From positions 1 to 33,830 of the forward strand of contig NZ_SMRU01000041.1 in the NCBI RefSeq assembly GCF_004354015.1: a stretch of DNA of 33,830 nucleotides. The letters run 5' to 3'. Numbering within the stretch: position 1 is the first letter of the stretch; each line of letters opens with the position of its first letter. Source of the DNA: Arthrobacter terricola (GTDB lineage: Bacteria > Actinomycetota > Actinomycetes > Actinomycetales > Micrococcaceae). The notes beneath the pieces were generated by a model. The model was not told the DNA's origin. It saw nothing but the letters and a program-made list of their open reading frames with translations, and searched no databases. A program made the position numbers and the translations under genes. Positions 1 to 6,911 of the stretch are shown piece after piece.

Positions 1-1
1 C

Positions 2-265
2 TCCGAAATGGCCGGACACAAAGCCTTCACCATGGCCACCGACATGCAGGTCTACTTCTGCGACCCCGCTAGCCCCTGGCAACGCGGCTCGAACGAGAAC
101 ACCAACGGCCTGCTGCGCCAATACTTCCCCAAAGGCACCGACCTGTCCGTCTACGGACCCGAAGACCTCGAACACGTCGCCCAGGAACTCAACGGCCGCC
201 CACGCAAAACGCTCGACTGGAAAACCCCAGCCGAGCGCCTACGTGATTTACTACTAACCACCTAA
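2..265 (+). CDS. IS30-family transposase, 3' fragment (cut by window edge)
   Basis: The open frame runs in from the left edge and ends at the TAA at 263-265, so only the C-terminal part (about 87 residues) is visible. Seen: a DDE integrase-core tail with DPASPWQRGSNENTNGLLR, where the second E of the NENTNG segment would be the catalytic glutamate, followed by the FPKGTDLS and LNGRPRKTLDW signature typical of IS30 transposases. These enzymes cut and join the terminal inverted repeats of their own element. The in-frame ATG at 8 is internal and is not a start. Immediately downstream come a probable terminal inverted repeat and then half of a palindromic repeat that is complete elsewhere in the window, so this is the right end of an inserted element. 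Whether the full transposase is intact cannot be seen. Confidence 0.9.
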   Translation, partial: SEMAGHKAFTMATDMQVYFCDPASPWQRGSNENTNGLLRQYFPKGTDLSVYGPEDLEHVAQELNGRPRKTLDWKTPAERLRDLLLTT

Positions 266-270
266 CCACC

Positions 271-288
271 AAGTGTTGCAACGACCCC
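271..288 (+). repeat. Probable right terminal inverted repeat of the IS30 element
   Basis: The AAGTGTTGCAACGACCCC block lies 5 bp after the transposase stop. IS30-family elements in actinobacteria usually end in a related sequence, read inward as GGGGTCGTTGCAACACTT. The matching left end is outside the window, so the exact boundary is an inference. Confidence 0.6.
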
Positions 289-298
289 TAGAAACCGC

Positions 299-332
299 CG
301 CGTTTTAAGGGGGCTCACCTGTACACAAACTC
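299..332. repeat. Half copy of palindromic repeat A, left arm missing
   Basis: These 34 bases align without gaps to the right half of the complete copy ending at 17469 (same CGCGTTTT start and same CTGTACACAAACTC end, with differences in the middle). The left arm GAGTTTGTGTACAGAT is absent, and the right end of the IS30 element sits there instead. The simplest reading is that the IS inserted into, or deleted up to, the loop of a former complete palindrome. Confidence 0.75.
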
Positions 333-387
333 GACGAAGCCAGGCAGCTAACTCGTCCCGCGGTTCGCGGTTCCTGGGAGTTCGATG

Positions 388-936
388 TCAGCACCCGACG
401 ACCCAGCGGTCAAAAGACTCCCGACTGCGTAAGAACACCGGAACCGTTCGTTGCGCTGCCCGAAGAGTCTTCACGTAGCCCCACATGGCGGCCGGATCCA
501 CGAAGCCTTTCTTGATAGCAATGTGCATTAGTTTCCATGTGTCGATGACCTGGATGCCATGCCTGGCTGCAAGGCGCTGCGCTCCCCCATCATCGGTGAC
601 AAAGAATCCGTGAATTTTGCGGGAACTCATGACAGCCAACGTTTCGGCTTCACCGAGATGCTTATGAGGATGGTCGTTGGGCTCCGCCAATTCATCGCGA
701 AAAGTTCGAACATTCAGGTACTCAAATCGAGATTCCGGGAATAGTGGATCGCCAAAGATATCTCCTGCTTCCTCAAGAGCGGCAAGACCTTCGTACGCCG
801 CTGACTGCAAACATTCTTGCTGCACGGTGACACACCAGCGGCCATTCCCGTTTGCCAGACGAGACAGAAGATCCATTCTGTTGATCAGGGCGAAATTGAT
901 GAGAACGGTGTTGTCCGGGAAGAGCAGGACAGCCAT
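388..936 (-). CDS. PIN-domain protein (possible RNase toxin of an XRE/ImmA pair)
   Basis: 182 residues. Seen: an N-terminal strand with a conserved aspartate (FPDNTVLINF, D8), a mid-protein acidic site in GEAETLAV (E96) and a late FFVTDDGGAQRLA block (D115/D116). This spacing of acidic residues is that of PIN nucleases, which bind Mg or Mn and cleave RNA. The ATG is 6 bp after the stop of the upstream regulator gene, with AAGG close to the start, so the two are one transcript and probably translationally coupled. The usual VapB-type small antitoxin is absent; the partner is instead a 365-residue HTH/metallopeptidase. Base composition is visibly less GC-rich than in the catabolic genes to the right, which together with the neighbouring IS suggests transfer. 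It could also be a non-toxic PIN adaptor. Confidence 0.75.
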   Translation of the reverse strand: MAVLLFPDNTVLINFALINRMDLLSRLANGNGRWCVTVQQECLQSAAYEGLAALEEAGDIFGDPLFPESRFEYLNVRTFRDELAEPNDHPHKHLGEAETLAVMSSRKIHGFFVTDDGGAQRLAARHGIQVIDTWKLMHIAIKKGFVDPAAMWGYVKTLRAAQRTVPVFLRSRESFDRWVVGC

Positions 937-942
937 GCCTTG

Positions 943-2040
943 TCAGAGCCCGAGCGCTTCGGCGATATACTCGCTGTCCGGCAATGCCGGGAGCGCGGGT
1001 GCATCAACATCGAGTGTCTCTCGATCCACTTCAAGCATCCAAGCAAGCGTCCCTGAACCAATGTCCCCGGAAGCAATAAGCTTGACGTGCGCCTCAACCA
1101 GGCCGGACGGAAATTTCCGAATGGCTGCTTGCTCCATCCGTTGCGTGATCGGGTCCGGATGACTAACGGCGCCCGACCAATGAAGTCGCAGAAGTCGCTG
1201 AGTTGGCTGGATTGCCCACTCCCCGATCAAGGGAGTCGCTTTAATCCGCTGCGCCTCGAGGCGTTTGGCGATGGCATCTGTGGACACTCCGAGCTGCCAA
1301 ACCCTTAGCGCCAAGCCGGCCGCGTCAATAGTTGTCCAATCCATGGCGCGAACTGCCGCGCCTGGCAGCAGGAGCTCCGCCGCAAATGCATTAGCTTCAG
1401 CTTCATGCCGGTCGAGGGTATGGGCCGACGCGCCATCCACATGGTGCCCCAAGGCGAGATGCCCCAGCTCATGCGCAATCGACCAGTTTTCCCTGAACCA
1501 GTTCCCCATTGCCGGGATGACCATGACATGTCGCGCTCCGAACCTAAACGAGTATCCCGTAGATACCCCCGCGATCCGGACAACATCAACGCCAAGCCTT
1601 GATTCCAAGCGTTCCACGAACGGACGGATAAAATCGTCACCGAGAACCTTCCGCAACTCGGACGGCGCTCGCGGAAGCACATCAGGCAGGCCGTCTCCAC
1701 TAAAGGCCTGGCGGTAGGCAAGCTCTACGTTCCGCAGTTCGTCGGCGTCCCCGTCTCTGCCCGGATTCGACCGCTTACCTGTTGAAGGATCGAACTCGTG
1801 TCTTGCTGCCAGAAGCAGACGATGAGGATCGGGCTCCCCCGTGATAATCCAGTGGATGTCCGACTGGAATAGATCCGCGATTTTTGCGAGTTCGATCGAA
1901 GAGAATGCTCGATATCCGTTTAACGCCCGCGAAAAGGCGTCGGGCGTCATGGCAAGTAGCTTTGCTACTTCTCGTTGGGGTCGGGCAGGGCCTGCTGCTA
2001 GCAGTTGCCTCACTCGTCCCCCGATGTTTGCATCCACCAC
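943..2040 (-). CDS. XRE-family regulator fused to an ImmA/IrrE metallopeptidase domain
   Basis: 365 residues in two parts. Residues about 8-70 form an XRE helix-turn-helix (REVAKLLAMTPDAFSRALNG). Residues about 160-230 form a zinc peptidase of the ImmA/IrrE type, with HELGH at 190-194 and the third ligand in EANAFAAELLLP (E215). In this family (ImmA of ICEBs1, IrrE of Deinococcus, COG2856) the peptidase cleaves or inactivates a repressor or partner on a signal. Here both functions are in one chain, followed 6 bp later by the PIN gene, which suggests a self-controlled toxin-antitoxin or stress switch. The start is one of two consecutive GTG codons at 2040 and 2037, with GGAG almost touching them, so initiation looks weak. 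A perfect 17-bp palindrome lies 16 bp upstream. Confidence 0.85.
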   Translation of the reverse strand: MVDANIGGRVRQLLAAGPARPQREVAKLLAMTPDAFSRALNGYRAFSSIELAKIADLFQSDIHWIITGEPDPHRLLLAARHEFDPSTGKRSNPGRDGDADELRNVELAYRQAFSGDGLPDVLPRAPSELRKVLGDDFIRPFVERLESRLGVDVVRIAGVSTGYSFRFGARHVMVIPAMGNWFRENWSIAHELGHLALGHHVDGASAHTLDRHEAEANAFAAELLLPGAAVRAMDWTTIDAAGLALRVWQLGVSTDAIAKRLEAQRIKATPLIGEWAIQPTQRLLRLHWSGAVSHPDPITQRMEQAAIRKFPSGLVEAHVKLIASGDIGSGTLAWMLEVDRETLDVDAPALPALPDSEYIAEALGL

Positions 2041-2056
2041 TCCAGACTACTTTTTC

Positions 2057-2073
2057 GTTGGGAAAATCCCAAC
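2057..2073. promoter_or_regulatory. 17-bp palindrome, candidate operator of the XRE/ImmA gene
   Basis: GTTGGGA-AAA-TCCCAAC is a perfect 7-3-7 inverted repeat, 16 bp upstream of the XRE/ImmA start. XRE repressors commonly bind such short symmetric sites and repress themselves. Its placement and size are seen; its use as an operator is inferred. Confidence 0.5.
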
Positions 2074-2167
2074 ACCCAAGAGGCGTATGTGGATAAACCG
2101 TCCTGTTAGGTCTGGCAAGGGGAGCGGGAGGTACGCGATTCCCCGCCCAGCGACGGAATTTTTGCAC

Positions 2168-2226
2168 GCGAAATGGCAGCAGATGACCGTAAAGCGCCGC
2201 GGAATGGGCATCTGCTGCCATTTCGC
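2168..2226. repeat. Palindromic repeat B, 18-bp arms
   Basis: GCGAAATGGCAGCAGATG (2168-2185) and its exact reverse complement (2209-2226) flank a 23-base spacer. It lies 38 bp beyond the stop of the MFS gene, so it could end that transcript. There is no T-run, and the length and perfection of the arms look more like a REP-type or non-autonomous mobile palindrome. Only one copy is in the window. Its CGCGAAATGG core resembles the arms of repeat C near 29740. Confidence 0.7.
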
Positions 2227-2264
2227 AGCGCTGATTAAAGCCGTCCCTTGCACGCTGGGTGACC

Positions 2265-3461
2265 CTAGCGTTGGCGGGCCACCCAGCGGACAGAGAGGGT
2301 GGTGCAGACGCAGAACGCCGTGACCGAGCCGAGGATTACGACGAGGGGCGCGGTCCAGCCGTTGGAAATGCCGTGGATGAAGCCAACCACCGTGGGGGCC
2401 AAGGCCGCGAAGCAGTAGCCGACCCCTTGCACGACGGCGGACATCCTGCCCGCCGAGGCTTGGTCGCGGGCGAACTTGATGATCGCGATGAAAATGACCG
2501 TGATGCCGCCGCCCTGGGCGATGCCGCCGAGCGAGGACCACAGCCACCACCAGCCAGGCGCCAGCAACAGGCCCAAAGGTACCGTGAGCCAGAGGGCACC
2601 CAAGGTGACCGCGACCGCCGTCGTACTCGCGAAACGAGCCAGCAGCGGCACGCCGAGCCCGCCCACGATCGCAAGGATCTGGAATAGTGACGATCCTGCT
2701 CCTGCTTGGGCGGCACCCATGCCCAGTTCGTCGGACAGGAAGCTCGGAAGCCACGCGGTGACGCCGTAATAGGAGAAGGCTTGGCCGGCGAATCCGAGGG
2801 TCAGGCCCGTGGTCAGCAGGCCGACACCCGGGATCTTCCCGGCCGTCTTGCCGTCGGAAGCCGGAACCGGGGCCGGAACCAGCGCGCTCCGGGCGCCCAC
2901 TGCGGGAATCCAGAACAGGATGGCGACGAGGGCCAGGACGGCACTCGCGGCCAGCGAAAGCCGCCATCCCACCAGTTCGGCGAGCGGCGCCGTGGCCACG
3001 GAGGTGAGGAAGGATCCGATATTCAGCGCCGCGGTGTACACGCCCATGGCTGTTGCCTGGCGCCTCGGCGCGAAGTCACGGCGGATGATGAGCGGTACCG
3101 CGATGTTCCCGATCGTGATGGCGACGCCGACAAGAACAGTGCCAACCATCACCGGAACGCCGCCGCCGCTCGAGCGGATCACGACGCCGGCCAGCACCCC
3201 CAGGAGCGTCAGCATCACCGCGAACTCGGCGCCGAACCGACGGCCGGCCATCGAGGCGAGCGGCGCTGCGAGCGAGAAACACAACACGGGGATGCCGGTC
3301 AGGAGTCCAAGTTCAACCGGCGAGAACCCGAGGTCGTGCCGCAGGGAATCGACTACCGGGGCAACGGCCACGAAGGGTCCACGCATATTAAGGGCAATGA
3401 GTCCGATGCAGGCGAGGATCAACCAGCCCCGCGGGACCTTGGCGAACAACCGGGAGCTCAT
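2265..3461 (-). CDS. MFS transporter, CynX/NimT type
   Basis: 398 residues with about twelve hydrophobic helices, the usual length for a single-chain MFS carrier. The N-terminal helix with LNMRGPFVAVAPVVDSLR, followed by LGLLTGIPVLCFSLAAPLAS, is typical of the CynX/NimT (cyanate / 2-nitroimidazole) subfamily. That subfamily moves small anions or drugs across the inner membrane by proton coupling, but most members have no proven substrate. The gene follows the ROK regulator on the same strand with a 79-base gap and no clear Shine-Dalgarno at the ATG. It could be co-transcribed with the regulator or stand alone. No neighbour points to cyanate use, as no cyanase is seen. Confidence 0.85.
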   Translation of the reverse strand: MSSRLFAKVPRGWLILACIGLIALNMRGPFVAVAPVVDSLRHDLGFSPVELGLLTGIPVLCFSLAAPLASMAGRRFGAEFAVMLTLLGVLAGVVIRSSGGGVPVMVGTVLVGVAITIGNIAVPLIIRRDFAPRRQATAMGVYTAALNIGSFLTSVATAPLAELVGWRLSLAASAVLALVAILFWIPAVGARSALVPAPVPASDGKTAGKIPGVGLLTTGLTLGFAGQAFSYYGVTAWLPSFLSDELGMGAAQAGAGSSLFQILAIVGGLGVPLLARFASTTAVAVTLGALWLTVPLGLLLAPGWWWLWSSLGGIAQGGGITVIFIAIIKFARDQASAGRMSAVVQGVGYCFAALAPTVVGFIHGISNGWTAPLVVILGSVTAFCVCTTLSVRWVARQR

Positions 3462-3540
3462 GAAATGCGGTGGCTGGAGAGATAAGTCATCGCTTCCATT
3501 GCTATCACGGTGCGGCGCGCGGGAATGCTATAAGTCGCCC

Positions 3541-4761
3541 TCAGCCCGTAGCCTGCAGTGTGGCTTCGATCACGGCCGGTGACAAGACGTGCTGGGTGAC
3601 CATCTGGCTTGCGCCGAGGATGGCGGCCCGGTCGCCGGCCATCGAAATGCCGATGCGCAAGTGCGAGGTCGCCAAAGGCAGGGACCGCCGGTAGACCACT
3701 TCGCGGATGCCGGCGACGAGATGCTCCCCGGCCTCGCCGACACTGCCGCCGATCACGATCATCGAAGGATTGAGCAGGTTGACCACGGTCGCAAGGACAT
3801 CGCCGACGTCGCGGCCTGCTTGCCGAAGCGCCTGGATTGCTTGCAGGTTGCCTTCCGCGACGAGCCGTACGACGTCGGCCCCGCTCGAGGCTTCGAGTCC
3901 GTTTGCGGCCAACCGTCGGGCAACCGCCATGCCGGAAGCGAGGGCTTCGAGGCAACCGTGGTTTCCGCAGGTGCACAGCACGTCGTCGCCGCGCGGCACC
4001 CTGACGTGCCCGAGGTCGCCGGCTGTGCCATTGGCTCCGCGCTGCAATTCGCCGCTGCTGATGATGCCTGCACCGATGCCGGTGGCGATTTTGACGAAGA
4101 GGAGGTTGTCGTGGTCCGGCCAGTACGCGGTGCGTTCGCCGAGCGCCATGATGTTGACGTCGTTGTCCACCAGGACGGGAACCGGCAGCGAGCGCTGGAC
4201 GTAACGGACGACGTCGAACCCGTCCCAACCGGGCATGATCGGTGGCTTGACCGGCCTGCCGGTGGCGTGTTCCACGGGGCCGGGCAGGCCGATGCCGATT
4301 CCGGCGAGGTCCACGATCCCGCGGCCCGATTCGCCGAGGAGTTCGAGGCCTTCCGCCACCACCCTGCCAAGGACGACGTCGGGGCCGTCCGCGACTTGTT
4401 GCTTGAGGCGGCGTTCGGCCAGGACTGTTCCGCCGAGGTCGGTGACGGCGACGATCACGTGGGTCGCTCCGACGTCGACTGCGAGGACGACGCGGGCTGC
4501 GGGGTTGAAGGCAAAGCGCGACGGCGGCCTGCCGCCGCTTGAGCTTGCCTCACCGGCGGGGCCGACGAGTCCGGAGTTCATGAGCGCGTCGATCCGCGAG
4601 GCCACAGTGGAACGCGCGAGTCCTGTTGTAATGGCGAGTTCCGCCCGGGTGCGGGCGCGTCCGTCGCGAAGAAGCTGGAACAGATCTCCTGCACGCGAGA
4701 GGCTCCCGGCGTCCTGTACGGAGCCGTCCCTGGAGGGGGCTTTTTCGGGTGCTGAGGTCAT
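3541..4761 (-). CDS. ROK-family transcriptional regulator of the sugar locus
   Basis: 406 residues. Residues about 25-70 form a winged helix-turn-helix (RAELAITTGLARSTVASRID). The rest is a ROK sugar-kinase-like fold: DVGAT at 96-100, DNDVN at 199-203, GDLGH at 248-252 and the zinc signature CTCGNHGCLE at 263-272. With the DNA-binding domain in front, this is a NagC/XylR-type repressor that senses a sugar rather than a plain glucokinase. It is divergent from the oxidoreductase/ABC operon across a 176-base gap holding AAAAGT half-sites, so it probably represses that operon and itself. The ATG at 4761 has no obvious ribosome site, and a leaderless or slightly different start is possible. A residual kinase activity cannot be excluded. 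Confidence 0.9.
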   Translation of the reverse strand: MTSAPEKAPSRDGSVQDAGSLSRAGDLFQLLRDGRARTRAELAITTGLARSTVASRIDALMNSGLVGPAGEASSSGGRPPSRFAFNPAARVVLAVDVGATHVIVAVTDLGGTVLAERRLKQQVADGPDVVLGRVVAEGLELLGESGRGIVDLAGIGIGLPGPVEHATGRPVKPPIMPGWDGFDVVRYVQRSLPVPVLVDNDVNIMALGERTAYWPDHDNLLFVKIATGIGAGIISSGELQRGANGTAGDLGHVRVPRGDDVLCTCGNHGCLEALASGMAVARRLAANGLEASSGADVVRLVAEGNLQAIQALRQAGRDVGDVLATVVNLLNPSMIVIGGSVGEAGEHLVAGIREVVYRRSLPLATSHLRIGISMAGDRAAILGASQMVTQHVLSPAVIEATLQATG

Positions 4762-4800
4762 GCATCAGTGATAGCACGATTGCTTATGGGTGTCACGCAA

Positions 4801-4861
4801 CAAAAGTTTGCCGAATATTTTTCAACTTTTGCTTGCCCATCGACAAAAGTCGGTCTAGGTT
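4801..4861 (+). promoter_or_regulatory. Promoter and candidate ROK operator of the sugar operon
   Basis: CAAAAGTT at 4801-4808 and AACTTTTG at 4824-4831 form a perfect 8-bp inverted repeat. A third half-site, CAAAAGT (4844-4850), sits inside the small palindrome CGACAAAAGTCG (4841-4852). TTGCCC (4833-4838) and TAGGTT (4856-4861) with a 17-base spacer make a reasonable sigma-70-type promoter directed at the oxidoreductase gene, and the third half-site would lie between -35 and -10. A repressor bound there would block transcription. This AT-rich patch stands out in a GC-rich window. Confidence 0.5.
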
Positions 4862-4937
4862 GTTTTGTGAGGAGGGTCACGAAGCCAACCGGCCGCACCG
4901 AATCTCCCAGACTCCGTTTACGAAGAGGTAACTGATC

Positions 4938-6023
4938 TTGTCCAGCCAGTCACAGGCAACACCGCTAGGATCACTGAAGCCCCTCGGCGTCGGCATCCTC
5001 GGCGCCGGCCCGGTCACCCAGGCAATCCACTTGCCATCCCTCGCACGGCTCCGGGACATCCTGGAAGTCCGCCACATCATGGACGTCGACGCCAGCGTCG
5101 CCGAATCCGTCGCAGCCCGCGTCGGCGCCACCCACAGCACCTCCTTGGATGCGCTCCTGGGCGATCCCGACGTCGACATCGTCGCCATCTGCAGTCCGCA
5201 CCAGTTCCACGCCGATCAAGTCATCGCCGCATGCCGCGCAGGAAAGAAAGCGGTCCTCTGCGAAAAGCCGTTCGCCATGAGCGGCGAAGAAGCGGCACGG
5301 ATTTCCGCCGTGAGCGAGGAAACCGGCGTGCCGATCATCGTGGGCGCCATGCACACCTTCGATCCCGGCTGGCTCGCCGCCGAGGCGAACTGGGGCGATC
5401 TCCCCCGGACCGCCCACACCATCCGGTCCTCCATCGTCCTGCCGCCCAACGCCCGCTTCGAGGACTTCGCCACCGAGATCATCACCCGGCCTGCCGGCGG
5501 AACCCCCGACTACAACGACGTCGAAGTCATCAAGAACGCCCTGCGCGGCGGCATCATGGGACTCGCCATCCACGACCTCCCCCTCGTGCGGCGCTTCACC
5601 CCGGATTTCGAAGACCTCGAAGTCCTCCAGGCGCGCCACGTCCGCCCGTTCGGCTACGTGATCTCCCTCCGCGCTGGAAACCAGATCATCGAACTCCGGG
5701 CGGCCATGAACAGCACCTGGAAGCCGGAATGGGTGTTCGAAGCCATTTCGGACGACGCCGCGCTCCGCATCGACTTCACCCCGTCCTATGTACAGGCAGG
5801 ATCCGCGGTGGCAACCGTGACCACGGGCACCACGAGCACCACGTTCGGGCCGTACGAGCACAACGGGTATGAAGGCGAATGGCGCGAACTCGCCCAATTG
5901 GCCCGCGGAACAAAGCAGCCGCCGTCGGCCGAAAGCCTCATCAACGACCTCACCTTTGCCCTGTCCATCGCCGACGCCACGGTGGACGTCGCCGCCGCAG
6001 AATTCGCAGGAGCCCGCTCATGA
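4938..6023 (+). CDS. Gfo/Idh/MocA-family oxidoreductase 1
   Basis: 361 residues. The N-terminal Rossmann fold has GVGILGAGPVTQAIHLP (nucleotide-binding turn near 19-24) and the EKP motif at 109-111, whose lysine is the usual catalytic residue. The C-terminal half carries AIHDLPLV (H212, D213) at the substrate side. Members oxidise or reduce a sugar hydroxyl/ketone using NAD(P). The start is a TTG at 4938 with GAAGAGG nine bases upstream; there is no better ATG before the fold begins. It is the first gene after the ROK-controlled promoter, and its stop overlaps the start of the next gene (ATGA), so the two products are made together. The exact sugar is unknown. Confidence 0.88.
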   Translation: MSSQSQATPLGSLKPLGVGILGAGPVTQAIHLPSLARLRDILEVRHIMDVDASVAESVAARVGATHSTSLDALLGDPDVDIVAICSPHQFHADQVIAACRAGKKAVLCEKPFAMSGEEAARISAVSEETGVPIIVGAMHTFDPGWLAAEANWGDLPRTAHTIRSSIVLPPNARFEDFATEIITRPAGGTPDYNDVEVIKNALRGGIMGLAIHDLPLVRRFTPDFEDLEVLQARHVRPFGYVISLRAGNQIIELRAAMNSTWKPEWVFEAISDDAALRIDFTPSYVQAGSAVATVTTGTTSTTFGPYEHNGYEGEWRELAQLARGTKQPPSAESLINDLTFALSIADATVDVAAAEFAGARS

Positions 6024-6820
6024 GCGCCCAGTACACCGTCACGGCCACCCGCGAGGCTGAAGCGAGCGGCGCCGTCGGACTCGCCATCGCTTCCCTGCCG
6101 GCAAGCTTCGGCCCGGCAGCAACGGGCGACGACGCCACGGTCGCAGCGATCGACGGCACCTCCGGCTGGACTACCGAAGCGATCCGCGCGATCGACGGCG
6201 GGGCGAGCGGCGTCGTCGTGGTCAATCCGGTTCCCGAAAACACCGCCGCCTTGCGCGACGCCGCCGAAACTGCGCGTGCCGCGGTGGTCCTGGACCAGCG
6301 ATGGGCCTCGAACCCCGGGCTCGCCGGCGCCGAGGACGCCGTCCGGTCGGTAGCCGGACGCGCCGCCATGCTGGATACAGTCGCAACCGCGGCGGCAGGC
6401 ACGGATCCGGAACGGCTCCTCACCGAGCACCTTGCCGCCGTCGTCCGCGTTACCGGCCAGCTGGACGCCCTGCGCGTCTTGCGCCGCGGGTCGCACGGCT
6501 ACACGGCATCCGCCCGGCTCGCCAACGGCGCTCCGGTCTCGCTCCAAGGCGTGCTGAGCGACTCCCGGCCCGCCGGCGTCGACTTCCGCCTCTACACCGA
6601 CGACGGCGGTGTCAGCATAGCGGTCCCCGAACCGCTGGCTGCCTGGCCGGCTGAGGTCCGGGCCATCGGACCCCAAGGGGAAATCCTCCTCCCCACGATC
6701 TACGAATCCGCCCACCGCACCACCTGGCGCCGGCTCAAGGAACACCTCGACGCCGGCACCACGAGTTCCGACCTCGCCGGATTTGCCCGGCTCACCGAAT
6801 CCATCGCGCACCTCTCCTAA
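6020..6820 (+). CDS. Degenerate Gfo/Idh/MocA-like protein, probably non-catalytic partner
   Basis: 266 residues, ATG at 6020 overlapping the previous stop by four bases. I know no named family for it. By eye it follows the previous protein. VVVVNPVPENTAALRDAAE, ending in ASNPGLAG, parallels the stretch around the EKP motif and FDPGWLA of its neighbour. Its C-terminal half (YTASARLANGAPVSLQG; a later YE..R..W..L pattern and GT..S) parallels the neighbour's C-terminal domain. It lacks the glycine-rich cofactor turn, and EKP is replaced by VNP, so no catalytic lysine is present. I infer a duplicated and decayed paralogue kept as a structural or regulatory subunit. An unrelated fold with chance likeness remains possible. 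Confidence 0.7.
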   Translation: MSAQYTVTATREAEASGAVGLAIASLPASFGPAATGDDATVAAIDGTSGWTTEAIRAIDGGASGVVVVNPVPENTAALRDAAETARAAVVLDQRWASNPGLAGAEDAVRSVAGRAAMLDTVATAAAGTDPERLLTEHLAAVVRVTGQLDALRVLRRGSHGYTASARLANGAPVSLQGVLSDSRPAGVDFRLYTDDGGVSIAVPEPLAAWPAEVRAIGPQGEILLPTIYESAHRTTWRRLKEHLDAGTTSSDLAGFARLTESIAHLS

Positions 6821-6911
6821 GCCAGACAACCAGCAGCACCCTCCCCTTCTCGACGACGAGCCGGACCGCAAACCCAGCGCAGGCAGCGCAGCGGCCCCGA
6901 AAGGAACCATC

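Noticed and set aside
2265..3461. MFS gene as a dedicated cyanate transporter
   Set aside because: Only the subfamily resemblance supports it; no cyanase or nitrogen genes lie nearby.
2706..3485. Plus-strand frames opposite the MFS transporter
   Set aside because: Highly polar Arg/Gly/Asp-rich sequence with no motif; the minus strand gives a twelve-helix carrier.
3541..4761. ROK gene as a plain glucokinase
   Set aside because: A clear N-terminal helix-turn-helix and divergent placement show a regulator.
4550..4777. Short minus-strand frame overlapping the start of the ROK gene
   Set aside because: Out of frame with the ROK helix-turn-helix, Arg/His-rich, no ribosome site.
6783..6911. Longer N-terminus for the binding lipoprotein
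   Set aside because: Would bury the Tat signal peptide behind 43 unrelated residues; the ATG at 6912 has its own ribosome site.
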